64,000 nt of DNA from Laceyella tengchongensis (GCF_900182735.1 NZ_FXTU01000003.1:310001-374000), one strand, 5' to 3'; shown: positions 34,684 through 43,868, counted from the stretch's first letter. A program made the numbers and translations. Notes: generated from the letters alone by a model not told the origin.

Positions 34684-35514
34684 TCAATGGTCATGGTGGT
34701 GATGATGGTCATGATGATGGTGGTGTCCGGTAGCGACCGCCTGTTTGGCCAAGGTTTCCCAGTCCAACGCCTGCCCCTGCTCCAACTGGTCGACGCGGTG
34801 TTTCCAGATATCCACCAGCCCTTCGTCACACCCGAGGTAAGAAACCATCACCGCTTCTGCACCGACGTTGGTCTCATTAAACTCACGCACCATCCTCTCC
34901 ATCCGCTTGATCAGCACGCCGGTAAATAAGAAATACGGCAACACCACCACCCGTTTGGCACCCAATCGAAGGCACCGGTTCAATCCTTCGTTAAGCCGTG
35001 GGTCCGTCACCCCGATGAAGCAAGCTTCCACCCACGGGACAGGCAAACGTTCCCACAACAGGCGGGTGATCTTATACAAGTCGCTGTTAGCGTTGGCATC
35101 ACTCGATCCCCGCCCCACCAGCAACACGGCCGTCTCTTCCGTTTCCCCAACCCTAAGCACGCTCTGAAGCCGCGCTTCCAAGATGGGCAATACCAATGGC
35201 TCCACCTCAAGCGCCCGCGCGTATACAAACCGAACATCGGGATAGGCCGCTTGCGCCTCCTGTAAAAATAAAGGAATGTGCACTTTGGCATGCCCTGCCA
35301 TGAACAGCATCAGCGGAATCACTTTGATCGAAGTAGCCCCCCTGTCAACAGCTCTCTTCACTCCAGCATGCATGTCCGGCTGGGCAAATTCTAAGAAACA
35401 AGTCTCCACAATCGGTTCCGTAAACTTGGTCGCCATCTGTGCGGTGAATTGCAACAATTCTTCATTCCCCTCAGCATCACGGCTTCCATGCCCCACAAAC
35501 AATATCGCTTCCAT
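34684..35514 (-). CDS. cbiX: Sirohydrochlorin cobaltochelatase with His-rich tail
   Basis: 276 residues, the two-domain CbiX form. Domain 1 keeps the metal-ligating His (AILFVGHGSRDAEGNEEL and MAGHAKVHIP). Domain 2 (VLLVGRGSSDANANSD) has lost it. The C-terminal tail GHHHHHDHHHHHDH resembles the His-rich tail of B. megaterium CbiX and may store or deliver metal. It inserts Co2+ early, defining the anaerobic route. ATG 35514 is chosen for spacing from GGGAGAG. Confidence 0.92.
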   Translation of the reverse strand: MEAILFVGHGSRDAEGNEELLQFTAQMATKFTEPIVETCFLEFAQPDMHAGVKRAVDRGATSIKVIPLMLFMAGHAKVHIPLFLQEAQAAYPDVRFVYARALEVEPLVLPILEARLQSVLRVGETEETAVLLVGRGSSDANANSDLYKITRLLWERLPVPWVEACFIGVTDPRLNEGLNRCLRLGAKRVVVLPYFLFTGVLIKRMERMVREFNETNVGAEAVMVSYLGCDEGLVDIWKHRVDQLEQGQALDWETLAKQAVATGHHHHHDHHHHHDH

Positions 35515-35596
35515 CTCGCTCTCTCCCATCCGTTGAAATTGGACGCGACCTGTGCGCCACATGCTCTTCCGAGCCAGAACGATGAACTCATACTGC

Positions 35597-37168
35597 CTAA
35601 TCGCCACAAGCAAGCGGTTCAATCGTGATCTGGCCTTCGGTGTATCGGAACCCGCCAATCTCTTCCACCCGTTTGAAGAATTTATGGAAGCGCTCATTGG
35701 GCTCAGCCTGTTCTTTGTAGGCGCGCACCGTTTGTTCAACCGCGGCGATCAACTCATCAGGGGTGAGCCCTTCCGCCACCCGTTTGGCCACTTGGGCGTT
35801 GCGCCCAATTTTCTTGCCTCCCAAAAACAAATCATACGTGCCACGGCGATGTACGATTGCAATATCCTCAGTCACCGCTCCGTAGCAAGCCATTGCACAA
35901 CCGTTAAACCCAATCTTCAGTTCCTTAGGGACACCCAAGCCCCCAATCCGTTTCTGTAATTCCTCCAACTGCGGGATCGACTCCCCCTTGTCCCCATCAC
36001 AAAAATCACAAGCCTTCAGTTGGACTACATTACCTACTGGCTCTAGAAGAAGTCCCGCCGCGCTCAACTGCTCCACCACGCGATCCGGGTTTTCCGTCGG
36101 CACTTTCAGCAACAACCGGTGATCGGGCGTATAATGGATCTCACCCTCTGCCCCAGCCACCTCTGCCAGACAGCGCATCTGCTCTGGTGTGATTTTTTTC
36201 TCTGCCAAGCCTGCTGACACCGCCACTTCAAAAATCGACGCGACGCCTGTCTCGCGCCTTTCCAACATCGACAGCGCTTCTTCAGCTAACTGCACGGGAC
36301 TCATCTCGTCTGCCGCGTCCGGCGCACCCTCAGCTTCGAGGGCCCACGGCTCTGCCTCTGGACGCAGGCGCTCGTGCGGTTTCAAAGCCTGCACGGTCTG
36401 GTCCAACGTATATTTGCGCTGATATCCGCGCGGCGTAATCATCAATCCTTCATGCACAAACGTGCTCCCATTGCCGATCAGCACGGTGGTGAGCATACCA
36501 ATCTCGTGATCCAGCATCCGGCCAAGGGTGGTCACCACCACCTGCTGCCGTTCGCGATACGCGCTCTTCACCAATCCCACCGGGGTATCAGGGGAACGGT
36601 ATTTCAAAAGGATTTTTTGCGTTTCAATGATTTGCTTGGTTCTGCGCCCGCTACGGGGGTTGTACAAGGCAATGACAAAGTCGGCAGCAGCAGCGGCTTC
36701 AATCCGCTTTGAAATCACTTCCCATGGAGTCAGATGATCGCTCAAGCTGATGGTGCAAGCATCGTGCATCACCGGCGCTCCCAACAGCGAAGCGCATGAG
36801 TTGATCGCCGAAATTCCAGGGATCACCTCCACACCGATGCCGGTTTCCGGGTGCCACCCTTTTTCAATCAACACCTCGTAAACCAAACCGGCCATCCCGT
36901 ACACACCAGCGTCACCGCTAGAAATCACCGCCACCTTTTTGCCAGCTTCCGCCAGCCTGACCGCCTCCTGCGCCCGGCTCACTTCTTCCGTCATTCCGGT
37001 GCGCACAATCTGTTGCGTCGTCAAAAGCGGACGGATAAGGTCTACATAGGTGTTGTACCCGACGATCACTTCACTCTCCATCAGCGCATAACGGGCACAC
37101 GCCGTTATGTGCTCCGCATGTCCCGGCCCAAACCCGACCAACAAGATCTTGCCAACTGGACGGCCCAT
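35597..37168 (-). CDS. cbiH60: C17-methyltransferase fused to a siroheme/Fe4S4-type domain (CbiH60)
   Basis: 523 residues. Residues 1-250 form the CbiH/CobJ methylase (KILLVGFGPGHAEHIT, VAVISSGDAGVYGMA, VEVIPGISAINSCAS). A linker and a nitrite/sulfite-reductase-like half follow, with four Cys in ACDFCDG and NGCAMACYG. This is the architecture of B. megaterium CbiH60, whose Fe-S domain supports ring contraction in the anaerobic pathway. It is the first gene after the riboswitch, leads the operon, and is of full length with all cluster Cys present. Confidence 0.93.
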   Translation of the reverse strand: MGRPVGKILLVGFGPGHAEHITACARYALMESEVIVGYNTYVDLIRPLLTTQQIVRTGMTEEVSRAQEAVRLAEAGKKVAVISSGDAGVYGMAGLVYEVLIEKGWHPETGIGVEVIPGISAINSCASLLGAPVMHDACTISLSDHLTPWEVISKRIEAAAAADFVIALYNPRSGRRTKQIIETQKILLKYRSPDTPVGLVKSAYRERQQVVVTTLGRMLDHEIGMLTTVLIGNGSTFVHEGLMITPRGYQRKYTLDQTVQALKPHERLRPEAEPWALEAEGAPDAADEMSPVQLAEEALSMLERRETGVASIFEVAVSAGLAEKKITPEQMRCLAEVAGAEGEIHYTPDHRLLLKVPTENPDRVVEQLSAAGLLLEPVGNVVQLKACDFCDGDKGESIPQLEELQKRIGGLGVPKELKIGFNGCAMACYGAVTEDIAIVHRRGTYDLFLGGKKIGRNAQVAKRVAEGLTPDELIAAVEQTVRAYKEQAEPNERFHKFFKRVEEIGGFRYTEGQITIEPLACGD

Positions 37169-37275
37169 CCAATCACCCCATCTCAGGATATAATTGAATA
37201 TTAATTCTATTAAAAATGTTCAACCATCAAACCGAATAAAATCTCCCTCTAACACACTTTGACCTGTCAGAAAAT

Positions 37276-37313
37276 GAAAAAACACCTTCCGCTCACTCGG
37301 GCAGAAAGTGTTT
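37276..37313 (-). terminator. Terminator in the cobalamin leader
   Basis: On the minus strand, AACACTTTCTGCCC, loop, GCGGAAGGTGTT then TTTTTC. It lies between the riboswitch and cbiH60 and is the likely expression platform. Confidence 0.75.
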
Positions 37314-37414
37314 ATAGGCGCAGAATCGCAGACACCAAGCAGATACATCCCACATAGGCACATGAATCTCTTGCCGTCCCTATAAACACCTCCCCATCCG
37401 CGTAGGTCAAGCGG

Positions 37415-37605
37415 TGTTGTCAGAAAAGGCAGGTCTCCTGGCTCATGGATCATCGTCTTAGCTTGAATCTGGCCTTCCCATCATCGACACATGCAGTGGC
37501 CAAACTCAGACTCCCCATTCACAGTGGCGGGACCGCGTCGGATTCTCACCGATCTTCCCTCTTCGGGAGCGCAGATCTTGCGCTCCACCTTTCCCCACAA
37601 AGATA
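37415..37605 (-). promoter_or_regulatory. Cobalamin (B12) riboswitch
   Basis: Read on the minus strand: a GGTGAGAATCCGACGCGGTCCCGCCACTGTGA-type core (GGTGAGAATCC and CCGCCACTGT are both present), a peripheral region, and the B12 box GAGCCAGGAGACCTGCC near 37430-37446. It should lower expression of the downstream cobalamin genes when the cofactor is abundant, through the terminator at 37276-37313. Confidence 0.95.
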
Positions 37606-37833
37606 TTCATTTTTTAACAAAATCATTATATTGAAATTGTAACTTACTAGCCTGCATATTTTCAATTTTTCCACCGGCATTATCGCAGAATAGACGCGCC
37701 CATTTAATCAGATGCTTTTAATTCCTTGATTATTCACAGTTGATTAATAGTTTAAATCAGGCCAACTTTCTGATAGAATACACACCCGTCCCCACGTCTT
37801 CTCCATGCCGCTATCCATTTTTCGTACAGGGGC

Positions 37834-38376
37834 TCATTTTTCAAACACATACAATCTGCCGTTTGCTGGTGTGCCCAAGCGCGGCCCCTTAAATCCTCTT
37901 TTCAGGAGTTCTTGCCGCATGGACACCATCAGTATCCCATGGCTGACAATCAGCGTGTCTTCCCCGTTGCGGGACATGATTTCATCTATGACGTCCGCCA
38001 AGCGCCTCTGTACATCCTGTTTGACCTCTATTTGCGAGCGGTGGTTGCAAAGCCAAGCTCCCCTCATAATCAAACCCCAGGCCCAAAGTGGCAATTTCAC
38101 CTCATGGTTGCGAAAAAGCGGACAGATCGGGATTTCACGCAATGCTTTCGTCACTGTGATCGGCCCTTGATAAATTTTGCGCGCTGTTTTTTCCGCCCGC
38201 GGCAAATCGCTGGTGAAACAGCGTTTCCATGCGATATCTCCTAAATCCACTTCGCCTTCTTCTATATCAGCGACATCATACTCCTTAATCCATTGCGATA
38301 ATTCCTGTTGTGTCAGCAAAAATTTTTTCGGAAAATCTTTCTTCACTTTAAAATGACGAACCAAACCGATTTTCAT
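37834..38376 (-). CDS. Histidine phosphatase superfamily protein
   Basis: 180 residues with a phosphoglycerate-mutase-like fold: the N-terminal RH motif is LVRHFKV (RHF where most members have RHG), the second Arg is in TSDLPRAEKTA and the second His in LIVSHGILM. It may hydrolyse a small phosphoester. A link to the neighbouring cobalamin genes (alpha-ribazole phosphate) is conceivable but not supported by the motif. ATG 38376 is chosen over ATG 38385, which abuts the AAAGG site. Confidence 0.8.
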   Translation of the reverse strand: MKIGLVRHFKVKKDFPKKFLLTQQELSQWIKEYDVADIEEGEVDLGDIAWKRCFTSDLPRAEKTARKIYQGPITVTKALREIPICPLFRNHEVKLPLWAWGLIMRGAWLCNHRSQIEVKQDVQRRLADVIDEIMSRNGEDTLIVSHGILMVSMRQELLKRGFKGPRLGTPANGRLYVFEK

Positions 38377-38689
38377 GCATTCCATCCTTTCTGCTTGAAA
38401 CAGCCGCCAGCGACCAGCGGAACAAGTGAATGAAAAACAATGCGGAAATAACGAAGGGTTCGTATTCCAATCTCCTTTTCTCTCGCTTCATTCACTCATC
38501 GGGAAAAGGTTCTCCGTATGGCCATCACTTTTATCTTAGAAGTTACTCATTTTGCCCCATCAACAATCCAATTATATAATATTTTTTATAATCTAATAAA
38601 TAAAATTGCAGGAAGGGGCAAATCTCAGGTCGTATCCATGCCCGCTCAGTGCCAATCTGCGAGCTCATTGCAAAGAGAGGTGTATCCCC
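38377..38689. other. Gene-free region with a degenerate MITE-like hairpin
   Basis: At 38474-38509, CCTTTTCTC, then TCGCTTCA, then GGGAAAAGG resembles the inner inverted repeat of the 129-bp MITE in reverse orientation. The similarity is weak. No gene is seen. Confidence 0.35.
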
Positions 38690-39128
38690 ATGGAAATCAC
38701 ATTTACACTGTGAACGAACCCTATGGCGTGAAGCGAATGAGAAAATGGTTTTGGAGCCGCTAGCCTATTCATCAGACACGCTCTAGCGAACACTATTTCC
38801 AAGCGCAAAAATTCGCCGGTACGCCCTATGCCAAACAGATTCGCACAGTGAAAAAACCGAAAGATGCTGCACAATTGGGGCGTAGCCGCAAACATCCCAT
38901 CCGCCCTGATTGGGAAGAGGTGAAAGAACAGGTGATGCGCACTGCCGTTTACCACAAGTTCAAATTCATGCTGATCTACGAAGCCTGTTGCTGCCCACTG
39001 GTGACGAACTGATTATCGAAAACTCCCCCATTGCCTATTATTGGGGCTGTGGAGCGGATGGAAGCGGCTTAAACCGCTTGGGTGTGATCCTGATGGAAGT
39101 GCGGAGCCGCTTGCGGCAAGAAGGCTGA
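38690..39128 (+). pseudogene. NADAR (YbiA/RibX-type) N-glycosidase gene, broken
   Basis: A ribosome site AGAGAGG and ATG 38690 lead into a NADAR start (MEIT, then YTVNEPYG in a shifted frame). A MITE fragment at 38727-38782 then replaces the segment that should encode about 15-20 residues. The family resumes with SEHYFQAQKFAGTPYA, continues to VMRTAVYHKFKF, and shifts frame once more into IHADLRSLLLPTGDELIIE, YYWGCGADGSGLNRLG and the end at 39128. Functional members cleave riboflavin-pathway intermediates or ADP-ribose-type N-glycosides. This copy should be inactive. Confidence 0.82.
38727..38782. mobile_element. MITE fragment (right half) inside the NADAR gene
   Basis: GTGAAGCGAATGAGAAAA through TCATCAGACACGCTC matches the right half of the copies at 893-1021 and 41412-41540, and is followed by CTAG. 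The left half is missing, together with part of the host gene. Confidence 0.8.
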
Positions 39129-39371
39129 TACATCCATTTGTCCCACGCGGGTTGTCGGCTTATTGGCAACATAGCCCCTAAGCAATGGTTGCGTCTTGTA
39201 CACATGGTTGCAGGGCGCTACTTTCAAATACTTGGGGGTGTCTATCATGTGAATCTGCGCTACGAGACTTCCACGCCTATTTGACTTGAAAAAAAGCATT
39301 GAATTACCCTCTTAAATTTGCTAGCGTGGACGGAAGATGCGCATTGAATTCAATATAAGAGGAAGAGAACA

Positions 39372-40742
39372 ATGAATCAAACACATTCCGTAAAACAAAA
39401 AACACACCAGTTTCTGATTATTTTATTACCTATTCTCGTGACCCAATTGACTCTGTTTTCAATGAACTTTTTCGATACGGTGATGTCAGGCCACGCCAGC
39501 GCCCGTGACTTAGCCGGGGTGGCGATCGGTTCTAGCATTTGGTCTCCCGTCTTCACTGGGTTGAACGGGATTTTGCTATCGTTGTCCCCGATTGTCTCCC
39601 AATTAGTCGGGGCCAAGCAGAACAACGAAGTGCCATTTAAAGTGATTCAAGGCATTTACTTGGCGGTGGCCATAGCATCCGCGGTCATCCTGTGCGGGAC
39701 TTTTCTCCTTGATCCCATCCTGAACGGAATGAGCCTTGAAACACAGGTACGGCAGATCGCCCACGACTATTTAATCGCGCTGGCATTTGGCATTGTGCCA
39801 CTATTTATCTATACCGTCTTGCGTTGTTTTATGGATGCGTTGGGTCAAACACGGGTCAGCATGTTCATCATCCTGCTGTCCTTGCCGATCAATGTCGGGT
39901 TGAATTATCTGCTGATCTTTGGCAAATGGGGCTTTCCCCGGTTGGGTGGGGTCGGAGCAGGTTATGCTACGGCGATTACGTATTGGTGCATCATGTTTAT
40001 CAGCTTCGCAGTGATCGCTCGAGTCAAACCCTTTTCCGACTATCGCGTGTTCTCTCGATGGTTCCGACTGTCTTTGTCCGCATGGAAGGAACAATTGAAG
40101 ATTGGCGTCCCCATCGGGTTTGCGATCTTCTTCGAAACCAGCATTTTCGCCGCCGTCACGCTACTGATGAGTGGTTATGATACGGCGACTATCGCCGCCC
40201 ACCAAGCGGCGTTGAATTTCGCATCGTTCCTCTACATGGTGCCCATGAGCATCTCCATGACCTTGACCATCGCCGTCGGCTTTGAAGTGGGGGCGAAGAG
40301 GAGCAAAGACGCACGCCAATACAGCTTCCTAGGCATTGGGATCGCCCTCATGATGTCCGTGATTTGCGCCATCGCGCTAATTCTCTTCAATGAGCAGGTG
40401 GCCGGATTTTATACTACCGACCCTACCGTATTAGAACTGACTAAACAATTTTTAATCTATGCCATCTTTTTCCAATTATCAGATGCCATCGCCACCCCCA
40501 TTCAAGGGGCGTTGCGCGGGTACAAGGACGTCAACTCCGCATTTCTGGTAGCCCTCATCTCTTACTGGATCTTGGGGTTGCCGATCGGTTATCTGTTGGC
40601 AAACTACCTGGCATTCGGCGCGTTCGGTTACTGGATTGGCTTGATCTCCGGCTTGGCCTTCGGCGCGATCTTCCTGATGGGCCGCCTGCTACGAATCCAG
40701 CGCCGCCACTCAGCACCGTCTCCCGCCAGACAGTTGCGATGA
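39372..40742 (+). CDS. MATE-family multidrug/toxin exporter
   Basis: 456 residues with 12 membrane helices in two similar halves. The first helix pair includes PILVTQLTLFSMNFFDTVMSG, the MATE entry motif; GALRGYKDVNSAF-type loop IQGALRGYKDVN occurs in the second half. Such proteins export cationic compounds by H+ or Na+ antiport. AGAGGAAGAG precedes the ATG. The gene is followed by a strong bidirectional terminator. Substrate unknown. Confidence 0.9.
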   Translation: MNQTHSVKQKTHQFLIILLPILVTQLTLFSMNFFDTVMSGHASARDLAGVAIGSSIWSPVFTGLNGILLSLSPIVSQLVGAKQNNEVPFKVIQGIYLAVAIASAVILCGTFLLDPILNGMSLETQVRQIAHDYLIALAFGIVPLFIYTVLRCFMDALGQTRVSMFIILLSLPINVGLNYLLIFGKWGFPRLGGVGAGYATAITYWCIMFISFAVIARVKPFSDYRVFSRWFRLSLSAWKEQLKIGVPIGFAIFFETSIFAAVTLLMSGYDTATIAAHQAALNFASFLYMVPMSISMTLTIAVGFEVGAKRSKDARQYSFLGIGIALMMSVICAIALILFNEQVAGFYTTDPTVLELTKQFLIYAIFFQLSDAIATPIQGALRGYKDVNSAFLVALISYWILGLPIGYLLANYLAFGAFGYWIGLISGLAFGAIFLMGRLLRIQRRHSAPSPARQLR

Positions 40743-40782
40743 CCAACAAGCCGGAATACAGCAGGCTGATATCGTCCATCAC

Positions 40783-40836
40783 AAAAAAACAGCACTCCCC
40801 ACCATTCGGATACGCACTGGGGAGTGCTGTTTTTTA
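40783..40836. terminator. Bidirectional terminator
   Basis: AAAAAACAGCACTCCCCA, a 16-base loop, TGGGGAGTGCTGTTTTTT between convergent genes. Confidence 0.9.
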
Positions 40837-41352
40837 TGAAGGCATAGGTGTCGGCGTCGGCGCCGCATAGCCATCCTTGTACTTGCTGTCGATGATTTGC
40901 CGAATCTCTTTCAACGATTTCCCCTCTTGCTTCAGCATGGCCGACTCCGCCGCAATATCTAGGCAAGTGCCGCATTTGGTGCCATGCGAATCCCATACGA
41001 CCTGGCCGTTCGGTTTCATCTCGTGGATGAAGCAATCCAGATTGCTCTTATGTCCAACACTTTCTCCGCAACCGCAATAGCAGGGCATCGATTTCAACAC
41101 ATCGGCGTTCGCCGCGGCAATTTGGTAGATCTGCCCTACCTTGGGATCTAACCCCTTCACAAATGAAGGCAACACTGTTACTCCCGCCGTCAATTCGCGA
41201 ACATCGCCAGCTACATGCTGTTGTCCGCCATGGTTAGCATAGCTCGTAGAATCGTGGGATTGCGTTCCCTCCTGAACGCCGCAACCGGTCAAACCGCCGA
41301 CGATCATCAACGCCCCCAGCGCGATCGCCCATTTTTTCTGTTGCACATGCAT
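40834..41352 (-). CDS. PCYCGC-motif lipoprotein
   Basis: 172 residues. Lipobox LTGC with lipidated Cys24. The mature part holds SMPCYCGCGESVGHKSNLDCFI and SHGTKCGTCLDIA, the Cys pattern of the PCYCGC family. A Thr/Pro tail ends PTPTPMPS. These extracellular lipoproteins probably bind a metal through the Cys cluster; copper is often suggested but not proven. AAAGGGGG precedes the ATG. Monocistronic, ending at the terminator shared with the MATE gene. Confidence 0.87.
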   Translation of the reverse strand: MHVQQKKWAIALGALMIVGGLTGCGVQEGTQSHDSTSYANHGGQQHVAGDVRELTAGVTVLPSFVKGLDPKVGQIYQIAAANADVLKSMPCYCGCGESVGHKSNLDCFIHEMKPNGQVVWDSHGTKCGTCLDIAAESAMLKQEGKSLKEIRQIIDSKYKDGYAAPTPTPMPS

Positions 41353-41411
41353 CCCCCTTTACCTCGAATTCGGAAAACCACATGAAAAATGATAACACAC
41401 AATGTCACTAA

Positions 41412-41540
41412 GGTGTGTCTGGCAAATCAAGTTGGTGGGGAAGAAGCGTCGGAAAAACCTTTTCTTGAGGAGCGCCGATGCACAAGTGAAGCGAATGAGA
41501 AAAGGGTTTTGGAGCCGCTGGCCTATTCATCAGACACGCC
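41412..41540. mobile_element. MITE copy B (about 129 bp)
   Basis: Begins GGTGTGTCTGG, ends CAGACACGCC, flanked by CTAA (41408-41411) and CTAG (41541-41544). Its interior matches copy A at 893-1021 almost base for base, including the AAAAACCTTTTCTT/GAGAAAAGGGTTTT hairpin arms. Confidence 0.8.
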
Positions 41541-41600
41541 CTAGCCGCCGGGAACTTTTTGCCGACACTTTACAGCCACAGAAGAGGGCAGGTGATCTGC

Positions 41601-41765
41601 ATGCAGGCGCTTTTCACTTGCCTGATAGGATATGGTACCCTATCTTTATTAGGGCTTTCTTTCTTCCTTGTGGTTTTCGCTATGGCCTATCAAACCAACT
41701 TTGGAAGCTTTTGTTTAATTGACTTGGAGGTTTTTGCTCATGTTACATATGTTGATTGCCGATGA
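41601..41765 (+). CDS. Possible small membrane protein overlapping hssR
   Basis: 54 residues with one hydrophobic helix (LFTCLIGYGTLSLLGLSFFLVVFAMAY). AGGTGATC lies upstream at a workable distance. It overlaps the start of the response-regulator gene by 26 bases in another frame. It could be a leader or a chance frame; the overlap with the next gene's ribosome site keeps confidence low. Confidence 0.3.
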   Translation: MQALFTCLIGYGTLSLLGLSFFLVVFAMAYQTNFGSFCLIDLEVFAHVTYVDCR

Positions 41766-42417
41766 TGACGTGAACATCAGAGAACTGGTACGCTTTCATT
41801 TTCAGAAAGAAGGATTTACCGTGTTTGAAGCGGCAGATGGGGAAGAGGCGATGCGAATTTTGGAAGAAGAGCAAATTCATTTGGCTGTGGTGGACATCAT
41901 GATGCCGCGCAAAGACGGCTATGAGCTGTGCCAAGACATCCGCGATTTTTATGACATCCCCATTATCATGCTGACAGCCAAGGATCAGCTACTTGACAAA
42001 GAAAAAGGATTTCAGTCTGGAACCGATGATTATCTGGTCAAACCGTTTGAACCGAAAGAATTGCTGTTTCGGGCCAAAGCATTATTGCGGCGCTACCGCA
42101 TGGTCAATGCAGATTGCATCCAACTCGGGCAGACAGTGATAGACCGCAAAAGCTATGAAGTGCGGTGCCGCGGGCAGACGATTATCCTTCCTTTGAAGGA
42201 GTTCGCATTGTTGTCCCAACTAGCCAGCTATCCCCATCGCGTTTTCACGCGGGAAGAGCTTATTCATTTGATCTGGGGGCCAGACTTCGAGGGGGACATG
42301 CGCACGGTTGATGTGCATGTGAAAAGGTTAAGAGAAAGATTTAAACATAAAACGCATGATTTCACCATCAAAACCGTGCGGGGAATCGGATACAAATTGG
42401 AGGCCGACACACAGTGA
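41740..42417 (+). CDS. hssR: Heme-response regulator HssR
   Basis: 225 residues: receiver domain with phosphoacceptor Asp52 (LAVVDIMMPRKDG) and Lys of YLVKPFEPKE, then an OmpR-type winged helix (RVFTREELIHLIWG, RTVDVHVKRLRERF). Assignment to HssR rests on the adjacent HssS-like kinase and HrtBA exporter and on the matching binding site at 43803-43822. ATG 41740 follows GGAGG by 9 bases. The stop overlaps the kinase start by three bases (GTGA). Confidence 0.88.
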   Translation: MLHMLIADDDVNIRELVRFHFQKEGFTVFEAADGEEAMRILEEEQIHLAVVDIMMPRKDGYELCQDIRDFYDIPIIMLTAKDQLLDKEKGFQSGTDDYLVKPFEPKELLFRAKALLRRYRMVNADCIQLGQTVIDRKSYEVRCRGQTIILPLKEFALLSQLASYPHRVFTREELIHLIWGPDFEGDMRTVDVHVKRLRERFKHKTHDFTIKTVRGIGYKLEADTQ

Positions 42418-43796
42418 AAACACTATACTTGAGGTTTGTGGCCACGACCATTTTCATTATGTTACTAAGCGGATTGATCGCTTTTTTATTGAGCAATCTT
42501 TATTATCAAATCAAATTGAAACCGTACAATAACGAAAAAATCACCCGCATGGCCAAAAATGTCACGTCGTTTTACCAAGCACACTCCGAAGTCGACTTGC
42601 ACCAGTATCTGAACAGCGTAGCCGATCTGGGTTACCAAATCGCTTTGACAGACGGGCACAAAAAACTGATGACATTCGGAAATCCGTTCAGCGGCACGAC
42701 CTTGGCGCCGGCCGCCATCGACCGCGTCTTGCGCGGACAAACTTACTACGGCATCGCGCAATACCCCAAACAGATTTTTGTGACCGGTTTTTTCGATGAC
42801 GAATTGAGCAACACCATCGGCGTTCCCATTGACATCAAAGGAAAGCGCCACGCTCTTTTCATCCGACCCGACATTGAATATTTGTTCGGAGAGATGCGGG
42901 TATTTTTCGCTGTATTGGTCGCACTCACCATCGGCTTGAGCGTGACCTTTGTGTTTGCAGGTACGCATTACATCGTCAAACCGATCAGAATCCTGACTCG
43001 CGCCACGAAAATCGTCGCCCGAGGTAAATACAACCTTTCGTTAAATGTGGACCGCGAAGATGAAATCGGACAACTAGCAAGGCATTTTACGCACATGGCC
43101 CAAAGCTTGCAACGCCTTGATGAGATGCGGCAGGAGTTTGTTTCCAACGTGTCCCACGAAATTCAATCCCCTCTGGCATCGATCCAAGGTTTTTCCAAAA
43201 CATTGCAGTCCGAAGAGATTCCCCCTGCGCAACAAAAACATTATTTGTCTATCATCGAGAAAGAAAGCCATCGTTTGTCTTTGTTAAGCAAACAACTGCT
43301 GACGTTGGCCTCCTTGGATAAAGAAGCCGGGGCGCTGGAAAAGACAACCTTTGATTTGGCCGATCAGATCAAACAAGTGGTCTTCATGATGGAGTGGCAA
43401 TGGCGAAAAAAAGACTTGGCCATTGAGATGGAGTTACCGGAAACCTTTATTCAAGCCGACCCCAAATTGCTACATCAAGTGTGGATCAATTTGCTCACTA
43501 ACAGCATCAAATTCACTGAACGCGGGGGAACCATCACGATTAAGATCGATAAATCGCGTAAAAAAGAAATCGCCGTGATGGTTCAAGACACAGGTATCGG
43601 CATCCCTGAGCAGGATCTCCTGCGTATTTTCGACCGATTTTACAAAGTGGACAAAGCCAGGGAACGGAATGATCATGGTAGCGGACTGGGACTAGCGATC
43701 GTCTATAAAATCATCGAAGCGCACCAAGGAAGCATCGAAGTGGCAAGTCAAGAAAACAAAGGGACGACCTTCACCATTCGCCTGCCCCAGATGTAA
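42414..43796 (+). CDS. hssS: Heme-sensor histidine kinase HssS
   Basis: 460 residues: helix 1 (about 8-29), an extracellular domain of about 130 residues, helix 2 (about 163-186), HAMP, the phosphoacceptor His248 in FVSNVSHEIQSP, and an HATPase domain (LTNSIKFTERGG, VQDTGIGIPEQD, GSGLGLAI). The extracellular segment YYGIAQYPKQIFVTGFFDD and the helix-2 lead ALFIRPDIEYLFGEMRVFFAVL closely follow the HssS pattern, which senses heme at the membrane. GTG start overlapping hssR. Confidence 0.88.
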   Translation: MKTLYLRFVATTIFIMLLSGLIAFLLSNLYYQIKLKPYNNEKITRMAKNVTSFYQAHSEVDLHQYLNSVADLGYQIALTDGHKKLMTFGNPFSGTTLAPAAIDRVLRGQTYYGIAQYPKQIFVTGFFDDELSNTIGVPIDIKGKRHALFIRPDIEYLFGEMRVFFAVLVALTIGLSVTFVFAGTHYIVKPIRILTRATKIVARGKYNLSLNVDREDEIGQLARHFTHMAQSLQRLDEMRQEFVSNVSHEIQSPLASIQGFSKTLQSEEIPPAQQKHYLSIIEKESHRLSLLSKQLLTLASLDKEAGALEKTTFDLADQIKQVVFMMEWQWRKKDLAIEMELPETFIQADPKLLHQVWINLLTNSIKFTERGGTITIKIDKSRKKEIAVMVQDTGIGIPEQDLLRIFDRFYKVDKARERNDHGSGLGLAIVYKIIEAHQGSIEVASQENKGTTFTIRLPQM

Positions 43797-43802
43797 CTTT
43801 CC

Positions 43803-43835
43803 ATTCATTTGCCGTTCATATTTGCTTTCTATAAT
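43803..43835 (+). promoter_or_regulatory. HssR direct repeat and hrtBA promoter
   Basis: ATTCATTTG (43803-43811) and GTTCATATT (43814-43822), two bases apart, match the HssR-type direct repeat known from staphylococci (GTTCATATT, N2, GTTCATATT). The -10 box TATAAT lies at 43830-43835. This predicts heme-induced transcription of hrtBA separate from hssRS. Confidence 0.8.
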
Positions 43836-43868
43836 AGGGCCAGAACCACAGAAAAGGAGTGAATAAAC

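Noticed and set aside
34684..34740. Short His-codon repeat at the cbiX 3' end as a repeat array
   Set aside because: It is a simple His/Asp tail encoded in frame, as in other CbiX proteins.
37834..38376. CobC alpha-ribazole phosphatase
   Set aside because: Nearness to the cobalamin operon is suggestive, but the RHF motif and overall pattern do not support a specific CobC call.
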